Shown piece by piece: positions 35,228-42,823 of a DNA stretch of 64,000 bases. Both the position numbers and the translations under genes were made by a program. The DNA comes from AC-32 sp963717475 (GTDB lineage Bacteria > Actinomycetota > Thermoleophilia > Gaiellales > Gaiellaceae): positions 186,001-250,000 of the forward strand of contig OY970337.1 in NCBI GenBank assembly GCA_963717475.1, in the 5' to 3' direction. Positions within the stretch are counted from its first letter, which is position 1. Each line of letters opens with the position of its first letter. A model generated the notes under the pieces. The model had not been told where the DNA came from. It ran no database searches and saw only the letters and a program-made list of their open reading frames with translations.

Positions 35228-37285
35228 TTGAGAAAGCTCGCGCGCTCCGCTGCGCGGTCGGCCGGGCGACGGCGGAGGGCAAGCGCCGTCGTCGGAATCG
35301 CCGCGCTGATCCTGGTCGTCCAGGGCGTCTTCGCGCTCACGGGCACCTCGGCGAAAAACGTGGTGTTCCGGCACGGGGGAACCGTGCCCCGGGCGGTCCA
35401 GCCGATCAGCCAGACGAACCACACGACCGGGAAGATCACGGTCGGGCACTCGTACAAAAACGACAGCACCGGCCCGCTGAGCAGCCTGAAGGCGCAGCCG
35501 CTCGACACAGCGCGTCCGGAGCACGAAATCCCGAACATGCATCCGGCCTCGATTCACCAGAACAAGCCCGACGCCGCCGTGCAGAGGGCTCAGAACCCGA
35601 ACTCGATGCCGGCGCCGATCCTCAACTTCGACGGGGTCGCGTTTCCGGGCGTGACGTGCAACTGCGCCCCGCCGGACACGAACGGCGAGGTCGGGGCCAC
35701 GGAGTACGTCCAGATCGTCAACCAGGGCTTCCAGGTCTTCGACAAGACCACGGGCGCTCCCATGACTGGGGCTCTCGGCATCGGCACGCTCTGGAGCGGC
35801 TTCGGCGGCGCCTGCGAGCTCCACGGCTTCGGCGACCCGGTGGTCGTCTACGACCAGATCGCGAACCGCTGGCTGATCTCGCAGTTCGCGAGCGCTACCG
35901 GTGGCCTTCCGATCACCGACGAGTGCATCGCCATCTCGCAGACCAGTGACGCGACCGGCGCCTGGTTCCGCTACGGCTACCACCTGGGCTCCGACTTCTT
36001 CGACTATCCGAAGTTCGGGGTCTGGCCGGACGCCTACTACATGACGATGAACGTGTTCAACTCGGGCGGCACCGCGTTCCTCGGGGTGCAGCCGTTCGCG
36101 TTCAACCGCTCGTCGATGCTCTCCGGCTCTCCGGGAACATTCATCACGTCTCGTGACTCGAGCTTCTTCAACCCCAGCTCGGACGCGATGCTCCCGGGCG
36201 ATCTCGACGGCTCGATCATGCCGCCGTCGGGCGCGCCGGATCCGTACATGCAGTCCGGCGAGAGCACGACCTGGCACCTCTGGCGGTTCCACGTCGACTT
36301 CGGGACGCCTGCGAACTCGACCTTCACAATGGCAGGCAACCTGACGCCGGCCGCTTACACGGAGCTCTGCTTCTCGAGCTGCGTGCCGCAGGCGGGCACG
36401 ACCTCGCTGCTGTCCGCCCTCGGCGACCGCTCGATGTTCCGCAACGCCTACCGGCGGTTCTCAGACGGCCACGAGGCGCTCGTCGCCAACCAGAGCGTCT
36501 GCGTCGGCGGCAGCGGCACTACGTGCAGCGGCGGCCGCGCGGGCGTCCGCTGGTGGGAGATCACCGGCGTCACGTCGGGCACTCCGGCCTTCGTGCAGCA
36601 GAGCACCTACGCGCCGAGCGACGGCGTCTGGCGCTGGATGGGCAGCGCGGCCATGGATCAGAGCGGTGACCTGGCGATCGGCTTCAGCGCGTCGAGCCCG
36701 TCGATCGTCCCGGGCATCCGCTACGCGGGACGGCTTGCGAGCGATCCGGCCAACGACCTCTCGCAGGGTGAGACGTCGCTCTTCGCCGGACTGGGAAGCC
36801 AGAGCGGCACGAGCAGCCGCTGGGGCGACTACAGCGACATCACGGTCGATCCGAGCGACGACTGCACCTTCTGGTACACGCAGGAGTACTACCCGTCCGG
36901 AGTGACCTCGTTCAACTGGCGGACCCGGATCGGGAACTTCAAGTTCGACTCCTGCGGGGCGCCACCTCCGCCACCGCCACCACCGCCACCTCCGCCACCT
37001 CCGCCACCTCCACCGCCACCGCCACCGCCACCGCCACCCCCGCCACCTCCGCCTCCGCCGCCTCCGTTCAGGCCGCCCTGCGTAGTGCCGAACGTGATCG
37101 GCAACACGCTGGGCAGGGCGAAGTCGAGGATCCGGCACAACCACTGCCGCGTCGGTCAGGTCACGCGCAAGTTCTCGTCGCGCAGGCTCAAGGGCCACGT
37201 GATCAGGCAGGCCCCACGGGGCGGCCGGCACCTCGCCAACGGCGCCAGGGTCAACCTGGTCGTCGGCAGAGGACCGAGGCACTAG
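35228..37285 (+). CDS. Exported propeller-like head with about 36-proline stalk and PASTA tail
   Basis: 685 residues from TTG 35228, placed by GGGGAGGGAATC; the longer frame from 35162 would start inside the promoter. The N-terminus is basic with a hydrophobic segment (AVVGIAALILVVQGVFAL), then VGHSYKNDSTGPLSSL and the shared head (LNFDGVAFPGV, CNCAPPDTNGEVGATEYVQ, GDPVVVYDQIANRW, GVWRWMGSAAMDQSG, RWGDYSDITVDPSDD). Within the head is an extra C-x10-C insertion (SVCVGGSGTTCSGG). The stalk is 36958-37066, then PASTA CVVPNVIGN ending GRGPRH. This is the simplest head-stalk-anchor member. Confidence 0.87.
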   Translation: MRKLARSAARSAGRRRRASAVVGIAALILVVQGVFALTGTSAKNVVFRHGGTVPRAVQPISQTNHTTGKITVGHSYKNDSTGPLSSLKAQPLDTARPEHEIPNMHPASIHQNKPDAAVQRAQNPNSMPAPILNFDGVAFPGVTCNCAPPDTNGEVGATEYVQIVNQGFQVFDKTTGAPMTGALGIGTLWSGFGGACELHGFGDPVVVYDQIANRWLISQFASATGGLPITDECIAISQTSDATGAWFRYGYHLGSDFFDYPKFGVWPDAYYMTMNVFNSGGTAFLGVQPFAFNRSSMLSGSPGTFITSRDSSFFNPSSDAMLPGDLDGSIMPPSGAPDPYMQSGESTTWHLWRFHVDFGTPANSTFTMAGNLTPAAYTELCFSSCVPQAGTTSLLSALGDRSMFRNAYRRFSDGHEALVANQSVCVGGSGTTCSGGRAGVRWWEITGVTSGTPAFVQQSTYAPSDGVWRWMGSAAMDQSGDLAIGFSASSPSIVPGIRYAGRLASDPANDLSQGETSLFAGLGSQSGTSSRWGDYSDITVDPSDDCTFWYTQEYYPSGVTSFNWRTRIGNFKFDSCGAPPPPPPPPPPPPPPPPPPPPPPPPPPPPPPPPPPPFRPPCVVPNVIGNTLGRAKSRIRHNHCRVGQVTRKFSSRRLKGHVIRQAPRGGRHLANGARVNLVVGRGPRH

Positions 37286-37305
37286 GCAATCGAGAAACGC
37301 GCGCA

Positions 37306-37342
37306 GAACGGGGCCGGCGGTAGCGCTACGCCGGCCCCGTTC
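37306..37342 (+). terminator. Intrinsic terminator after the 35228 gene (duplicate of 35111)
   Basis: Identical 37-base hairpin to 35111-35147, and the flanking aacgcgcgca is identical too, indicating that gene plus terminator was duplicated as a unit. Confidence 0.8.
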
Positions 37343-37356
37343 GTCTGTTCCGTCTC

Positions 37357-37416
37357 TTGTTGACGGCCGAGGAGACTGTTAGGGTTACGAAGGGTCTCGT
37401 TGGAAAAGGGGAGGGA
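37357..37416 (+). promoter_or_regulatory. Promoter and RBS of the 37420 gene
   Basis: TTGTTG (37357-37362), 17 bp, TGT-TAGGGT (37380-37385), then AAAGGGGAGGGAATC before TTG 37420, nearly the same as at 35162. Confidence 0.7.
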
Positions 37417-37419
37417 ATC

Positions 37420-40400
37420 TTGAGAAAGTTCACGCGCACGTTCGCGCAGGCCTGCTCGCGCCTGCGGAAGCCCGGCCGCAAGACGACCATCGTGCTGGGC
37501 GCTGTCTTCGTTGCACTGATGATCGAAGCCTCCGGCGTCGGCGCCGGCGCGCCCACGGGCCGCGTCGCCGCGATCGTCGGCAAGGATTCGGCGCCTGTCA
37601 GCCTGACGTCAGCGGCCTCGAGGCCGATCGTCGGCCATTCCGTCAAGAACGACACCTCGCCGGCGCTTCGCAGCATGCCGCGTATCGCGCCGCAGCCGAC
37701 GCGCGAGCACGAGGTGAACATCAACCCGAGCATCTACAAGGCTTCGTCGCCAAAGCCGGACGCAGCCCTGCAGACGAGGCATTTCAAGAACAACATGCCC
37801 TCGCCAACGCTCAACTTCGACGGGATCGGCTTCCCGGGCGTGAACTGCAGCTGCGCGCCTCCGGACACGAACGGCGAGGTCGGCGCCACGCAATACGTCC
37901 AGATCGTGAACTCGGGGTTCCAGGTCTTCGACAAGACGACAGGTGCCTCCGTGCTCGGGCCGCTGTCGATCGACTCCGTGTGGTCCGGCTTCGGCGGCGT
38001 GTGCGAGGCCGGCTCGGGTGACCCGGTCGCGCTCTACGACCAGATCGCGAACCGCTGGCTGATCTCGCAGTTCGCGGGGGCCGGCAATCCAACGGACGAG
38101 TGCGTCGCGGTCTCGACCAGCGCTGACGCCACGGGCTCGTGGAACCGCTACGACTTCCACCTCGGGTCGAACTTCTACGACTACCCGAAGCTTTCGGTGT
38201 GGCCCGACGCGTACTACATGACGACGAACGTCTTCAACGCGGCCGGGACAGCCTTCCTCGGCCCCGAGCCCTGGGCGCTCGACCGCACCGCGATGCTGGC
38301 CGGCAATCCGGCGACGTTCATCACGTTCACCGACCCGGCCTACTACAACCCGGGCGCGGACGCGATCCTGCCGGCCGACCTGGACGGCTCGAACATGCCG
38401 CCCGCCGGAGCTCCCGACCCCTTCCTCGAGCTCGGAACGGACACGAGCTCCTGGCCGCTCTGGCGCTTCCATGTCGACTTCACGACGCCGGCGAACTCGA
38501 CCTTCACGCTGGGAACGGACCTCGCGCCGGCCGCCTACTCGGTTCTCTGCGGCGGCTGTGTCCCACAGGGAGGCACGACGTCCCTCCTCGACACGCTCTC
38601 CGACCGCGGGATGTTCCGTCTCGCCTACCGCCGCTTCGGCGACGGCCACGAGGCTCTGGTCGGCAACATCAGCGTCTCCACGAACGGCACGGGAGGCGTC
38701 CGCTGGTTCGAGATCACCAACGCGACCTCTGGCACCGCGAGCTTCGTCCAGCAGAGCACCTACGGGCCGAACGACGGCATCTGGCGCTGGATGGGCGGCG
38801 CCGCGATGGATCAGTTCGGCGACCTCGCGGTGGGCTACAGCGCCTCCTCCGCCGCGATCCACCCGGAGATCCGGTGGGCCGGCCGCCTGGCGGGCGATCC
38901 GCTGAACACGCTCGGGCAGGGCGAGGCCATCGTCTTCCAGGGCACCGGGAGCCAGACGCAGACGAACAGCCGCTGGGGCGACTACAGCGACATGACGATC
39001 GACCCCGTGGACGACTGCACCTTCTGGTACACGACCGAGTACTACGCGACCACGGGCTCCTTCAACTGGCGCACGCGGATCGCGAGCTTCAAGTTCCCGT
39101 CCTGCACGACGACGGGCGGGACGATGGACGGAACCGTCACCGACCAGTCCACGGGCGACCCCGTCGCGGGCGCGCACCTGGACATCTCCGACGGGACCCA
39201 GGCGACCACGGACGCCGCGGGCCACTACTCGCTCACGATGCCGCCTGCCACGTACAGCATCACCTTCACGCGGGCGGGCTACGCGGACCAGACGGTGAAC
39301 AACATCGTCGTCAACCAGGGACAGACGACGACGACCGACGTCCAGCTCGTCCCCGCGGCCGATCTCTCGATCACGAAGACGGCCGACAACGCCAACGCGG
39401 ACATCGGCGACCAGATCGGCTACAGCGTGACCCTCACGAACGCCGGCAGCCCGCAGGCGAGCGGCGTCTCCGTGACGGACAACCTGCCGGCCGGGCCCGA
39501 CATCAACTGGACCCTCGCCGGCGACAGCGATCCGGGCTGGGCCGTGGTGGGCTCGCCGCCGAGCCAGACGCTGACGGGACCGAGCACGGTCGCGGGCAGC
39601 GCGACCTCGACCGGGCACGTGGTCAGCTCGACCTACACGAGCTCGGGCGGCACCTACAACAACACGGCGTCCTTCACCTCGAGCGGCGCCGGATCGGGCA
39701 CTGACTCCGCTTCGATCGTCCTCGCGGATCACTACGACGTGACGACGCAGACCGGGCAGTCGATCGTCCCCGGCACGACGGACATCGGCAACCACTGCGA
39801 CGACTGCACGACGGCCGTCACGCTGCCGTTCCCGATCCACGTCTACGGGCACGCCTACAGCGGCACGGTCCGCGTCAGCTCGAACGGCGACGTCCAGTTC
39901 AATACGAACTCGAGCGGCGACTACCTGAACGGTTGTCTGCCCGAGTCGGCACACGGCGCGTCGGTCTTCGGGCTCTGGGACGACCTGATCACCAACGCCG
40001 GCGGCGGCGGCATCTTCTCCACCGTCACCGGGACGGCCCCGAACCGGACCTACTACCTCGAGTGGCGCGCGCAGCACTACGCGGGCGGCTCGGCTCACTT
40101 CGAGCTGGTCTTCCACGAGGACAGCGACGTCGTGAGCGCCATCTACGGCGACGTCGGCGACGTCAGCAGCACGACCGAGGGCATCCAGGACTACTCGGTG
40201 CCCGTCTGGGACGAGTACGGGTGCAACGGCGACGGCGGCCTGCCGAGCAACGGTCTCCAGGTCAACTACACGCCGTCGGGCGGGCCACCGCCACCACCAC
40301 CGCCGCCTCCGCCACCTCCGCCTCCACCACCACCTCCGCCACCACCGCCGCCTCCGCCTCCGCCACCTCCGCCACCGCCGCCGCCCTCCAGGCCGCCCTG

Positions 40401-40605
40401 CGTGGTTCCGAACGTGATCCACAACACGCTCGGCAGGGCGAAGTCGAGGATCCGGCACAAGCACTGCCGCGTCGGCCACGTCACGCGCAAGTTCTCCTCG
40501 CGCAGGCTGAAAGGCCACGTGATCAGGCAGTCCCCGCGGGCAGGCCGTAGGTTCGCCAACGGCCACAAGGTCAACCTGATCGTCGGCAAGGGGCCGCGCA
40601 GGTAG
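37420..40605 (+). CDS. Large exported protein: head, CNA-B-like, DUF11, NIDO-like domain, stalk, PASTA
   Basis: 1,061 residues from TTG 37420. Export signal, then VGHSVKNDTSPALRSM, the shared head (LNFDGIGFPGV, CSCAPPDTNGEVGATQYVQ, DPVALYDQIANRW, RWGDYSDMTIDPVDD), a CNA-B-like domain (GTMDGTVTDQSTGDPVAGAH), a DUF11 domain (ADLSITKTADNANADIGD), one NIDO-like domain with GNHCDDC and YLEWRAQHY, a stalk of about 35 prolines (40282-40388), and PASTA CVVPNVIHN ending GKGPRR. It has the layout of the 31146 protein minus one NIDO-like domain, so the two share ancestry beyond the head. Confidence 0.87.
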   Translation: MRKFTRTFAQACSRLRKPGRKTTIVLGAVFVALMIEASGVGAGAPTGRVAAIVGKDSAPVSLTSAASRPIVGHSVKNDTSPALRSMPRIAPQPTREHEVNINPSIYKASSPKPDAALQTRHFKNNMPSPTLNFDGIGFPGVNCSCAPPDTNGEVGATQYVQIVNSGFQVFDKTTGASVLGPLSIDSVWSGFGGVCEAGSGDPVALYDQIANRWLISQFAGAGNPTDECVAVSTSADATGSWNRYDFHLGSNFYDYPKLSVWPDAYYMTTNVFNAAGTAFLGPEPWALDRTAMLAGNPATFITFTDPAYYNPGADAILPADLDGSNMPPAGAPDPFLELGTDTSSWPLWRFHVDFTTPANSTFTLGTDLAPAAYSVLCGGCVPQGGTTSLLDTLSDRGMFRLAYRRFGDGHEALVGNISVSTNGTGGVRWFEITNATSGTASFVQQSTYGPNDGIWRWMGGAAMDQFGDLAVGYSASSAAIHPEIRWAGRLAGDPLNTLGQGEAIVFQGTGSQTQTNSRWGDYSDMTIDPVDDCTFWYTTEYYATTGSFNWRTRIASFKFPSCTTTGGTMDGTVTDQSTGDPVAGAHLDISDGTQATTDAAGHYSLTMPPATYSITFTRAGYADQTVNNIVVNQGQTTTTDVQLVPAADLSITKTADNANADIGDQIGYSVTLTNAGSPQASGVSVTDNLPAGPDINWTLAGDSDPGWAVVGSPPSQTLTGPSTVAGSATSTGHVVSSTYTSSGGTYNNTASFTSSGAGSGTDSASIVLADHYDVTTQTGQSIVPGTTDIGNHCDDCTTAVTLPFPIHVYGHAYSGTVRVSSNGDVQFNTNSSGDYLNGCLPESAHGASVFGLWDDLITNAGGGGIFSTVTGTAPNRTYYLEWRAQHYAGGSAHFELVFHEDSDVVSAIYGDVGDVSSTTEGIQDYSVPVWDEYGCNGDGGLPSNGLQVNYTPSGGPPPPPPPPPPPPPPPPPPPPPPPPPPPPPPPPPPSRPPCVVPNVIHNTLGRAKSRIRHKHCRVGHVTRKFSSRRLKGHVIRQSPRAGRRFANGHKVNLIVGKGPRR

Positions 40606-40617
40606 GAAGAGGACGTT

Positions 40618-40657
40618 GCTAGCGGGGCTCGACCGCTTCGGCGGTGAGCCCCGCTAG
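40618..40657. terminator. Bidirectional terminator hairpin between the array and the HAD gene
   Basis: GCTAGCGGGGCTC pairs with GAGCCCCGCTAGC, enclosing ACCGC-TTCG-GCGGT. It serves the plus-strand array and also overlaps the last codons of the convergent HAD gene. Confidence 0.75.
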
Positions 40658-41269
40658 CGTTTCCACCACGAGATCGGCCTCCGCCAGCGCGTCTTCGCCG
40701 GGCGGGAAGCGCCGATTGGGGATCGCGATCACTCGCATGCCGGCGGCCTTCGCGGAGCGGATGCCGTTGTGGGAGTCCTCGACGGCCGCGGCTCGGGCCG
40801 GGCTCACGGAGAGGCGTCGGGCGGCTTCGAGGTAGACGTCCGGCGCGGGCTTGCCGCGGGCGACCTCCTCGGACGAGACGATCGCCTGGAAGCGGTCGGC
40901 CACGCCGAGCAGCTCGAGCGCGAGGACGATCAGCTCGCGGTTCGACGAGGAGGCCAGGGCCAGCGGCCAGTGCTCGGCGAGCCGTTCGACGGCCTCGCGG
41001 GCGCCGGGCATCGCGGGGAGCTGCTCGCGGTAAAGGGCCTCCAGGCGTCTGACGACCTCGGCGGAGATCTCTTCGGGCGGGTCGGAAAGCCCGATCTCGT
41101 CGTGCATGTAGCGCGACCACTCGAGCGAGCTCATGCCCATCATCTCCCGTTGCGCCCGCTCGTGCCAACGGCCGCCGCGCTCCCGGGCGAGCTGCTCGCG
41201 GACCTCGTCCCAGACGTGCTCGCTGTCGAGCAGGACGCCGTCCAGGTCGAAGATGACGCCTTCGATCAA
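40619..41269 (-). CDS. HAD-superfamily hydrolase (beta-phosphoglucomutase/phosphatase-like)
   Basis: 216 residues. Motif I is FDLDGVLLDS with the nucleophilic Asp, motif II lies in LALASSSNRE, the conserved Lys is in ARGKPAPDVYLEAA, and motif IV is AVEDSHNGI. A helical cap lies between motifs I and II, so it is a subfamily-I enzyme acting on a small phosphorylated substrate that cannot be specified. TTG 41269 overlaps the flavin reductase stop in TTGA (41266-41269), so it is co-translated with that gene. Confidence 0.88.
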   Translation of the reverse strand: MIEGVIFDLDGVLLDSEHVWDEVREQLARERGGRWHERAQREMMGMSSLEWSRYMHDEIGLSDPPEEISAEVVRRLEALYREQLPAMPGAREAVERLAEHWPLALASSSNRELIVLALELLGVADRFQAIVSSEEVARGKPAPDVYLEAARRLSVSPARAAAVEDSHNGIRSAKAAGMRVIAIPNRRFPPGEDALAEADLVVETLAGLTAEAVEPR

Positions 41270-41745
41270 AGGCTCGCGTACGACTGGCCGTGGAAGACGA
41301 GCGGCTGGGCGTTGCCTGGCGCGAGCTCGGCCTTCTCCACCTCCGCCACGAAGAACGTGTGGTCGCCTGTCTCGTGCTCGGCTCGGATCGAGCAGCGCAG
41401 CCATCCGACCGCGCCCTCGAGCTCCGGCGGCTCGTCCGGTGCGCCGTCGCGGAGCGGGATCCCGGCCCAGAGCGCGATCGGCGGAACGCCGCGGGCGAAG
41501 TGCTGCGCCACCGCCTCCTGCCCCGCGGCGAGCATGCTCACGGCCAGACGGCCGGCGTCGCGGAGGAGCTCGCGCAGCGCGGCGTCGTTCCGGATGGCGA
41601 AGCCGACGAGCGGCGGCTCGAGCGAGAGCGAGACGAGCGAGGCGACAGTCAGCCCGACGCGCTGCCCGCGCACCGTGAGTGTGACGACCGCCACCCCGGC
41701 CGGAAAGCGCCCCATGACCGCCCGCAGCTCGTCAGCCCCGACCAC
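41266..41745 (-). CDS. Flavin reductase-like FMN-binding protein
   Basis: 159 residues of the flavin reductase-like family (PF01613): N-terminal LRAVMGRFPAGVAVVTLTV, then GLTVASLVSLSLEPPLVGFAI, the usual FMN-binding region, and AEHETGDHTFFVAEVEKAEL near the C-terminus. Such proteins supply reduced flavin to two-component monooxygenases or act alone. No oxygenase partner is nearby; the only operon partner is the downstream HAD hydrolase. Confidence 0.88.
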   Translation of the reverse strand: MVGADELRAVMGRFPAGVAVVTLTVRGQRVGLTVASLVSLSLEPPLVGFAIRNDAALRELLRDAGRLAVSMLAAGQEAVAQHFARGVPPIALWAGIPLRDGAPDEPPELEGAVGWLRCSIRAEHETGDHTFFVAEVEKAELAPGNAQPLVFHGQSYASL

Positions 41746-41776
41746 TGTCGGATCATATGAGCGAGGAGGACCTAGC

Positions 41777-42757
41777 TCAGTGCTGGTGGCACTTGCGCCA
41801 GCCGCCGCGGATCTCGTCCAGCTTCGCGTTCATCGACGTCTCGAGCTGGACGTCGTTCGGGTTACGCGCGTCGTACTTGTGCAGACCGGGCCCGTGCCAG
41901 ACGATGTCGGGCGTGACGCCCGGCCCGACCGCCGTGACCCGGTACTGATCGCCGTGAGCCGGTCCGCGCCGTCTGTGCGTGGTCCCCGGCGGATGCGGAT
42001 GCCCGTTGATGAGCGGATCGCGCCGGAAGAAGCCGAAGCAGAAGATCCCCGGCGGGCCGCTGCTCACGAAGGCCTCCTCGCGCCTCCACCCGCGGCCGTA
42101 CTTCGAGTTGTGTGTGTCGAGGTAGAGCAGCCGGCCGTAGTTGTCGGTCGGCGCGCCCCAGTGCGTCGTGCCGTACCCGCGCACGCCCACGCCGAGGTAC
42201 GTGTACTGCCCGAAGACCTCTTCGACGTGATGGCTGTAGACCCAGTCCTGGTAGGCGTCGAGCTGAGCCAGAGCGCCGGTCCAGTGCGAGAGGTGCAGCC
42301 ACCACAGCTTCTGCTTGGCGAGCCACGGCTTGAATCCGAGCCCGGGCAGCTGCGTCTGCCAGTTCTGTAGCGCCCAGTACGAGCCGTCCGGCGCCTTGCA
42401 CGCGGCGACGAGCCACTCGAGCGCAGGCCCGTCGTAGGGCTGGCAGCCGTTGCGGAAGTGTCGCCAGACGCCGTGTCCGTAGAAGAGCCGCCCACCGGTG
42501 TAGTCGAGCCGGAACTTGACCTGCGGCACACCCGCCCGCGGCGGGCGGACGCGTGCGTTCACCGCACCGCGCGCGATCATGTGCAACGGCTTGCCCCGCC
42601 CGTGGTCGCGAAACGTGACCAGCGCGACCCCTTGAGCGTTCACCGCCAGCTGCACGTTGGTCGCGTTGCGCGCGATCACCTGCGAGCCGTACGCCGGCCC
42701 GGTGAATGCTCCGGCGCAGCCAAGGACACACCCGACGAGAACGAGACGATTTCGCAT
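41777..42757 (-). CDS. Secreted protein of unknown function, aromatic-rich
   Basis: About 326 residues with a signal peptide (RNRLVLVGCVLGCAGAFTGPAYG). ATG 42757 is preferred for a compact signal; 42775 and 42787 are in-frame alternatives. The mature protein is rich in Trp, His and Tyr: YGHGVWRHFRNGCQPYDG, KLWWLHLSHWTGAL, YQDWVYSHHVEEVFGQYTYLG, YGTTHWGAPTDNYGR and GIFCFGFF. It has three cysteines and no transmembrane segment. No family recognised. It is not linked to the PASTA system by sequence. Confidence 0.75.
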   Translation of the reverse strand: MRNRLVLVGCVLGCAGAFTGPAYGSQVIARNATNVQLAVNAQGVALVTFRDHGRGKPLHMIARGAVNARVRPPRAGVPQVKFRLDYTGGRLFYGHGVWRHFRNGCQPYDGPALEWLVAACKAPDGSYWALQNWQTQLPGLGFKPWLAKQKLWWLHLSHWTGALAQLDAYQDWVYSHHVEEVFGQYTYLGVGVRGYGTTHWGAPTDNYGRLLYLDTHNSKYGRGWRREEAFVSSGPPGIFCFGFFRRDPLINGHPHPPGTTHRRRGPAHGDQYRVTAVGPGVTPDIVWHGPGLHKYDARNPNDVQLETSMNAKLDEIRGGWRKCHQH

Positions 42758-42823
42758 GCCAGACAGACCCCGCATACCAGAGTACATCGGAAAGCGGCGA
42801 GTTGTCCTTGACCCTCGGAAGGG

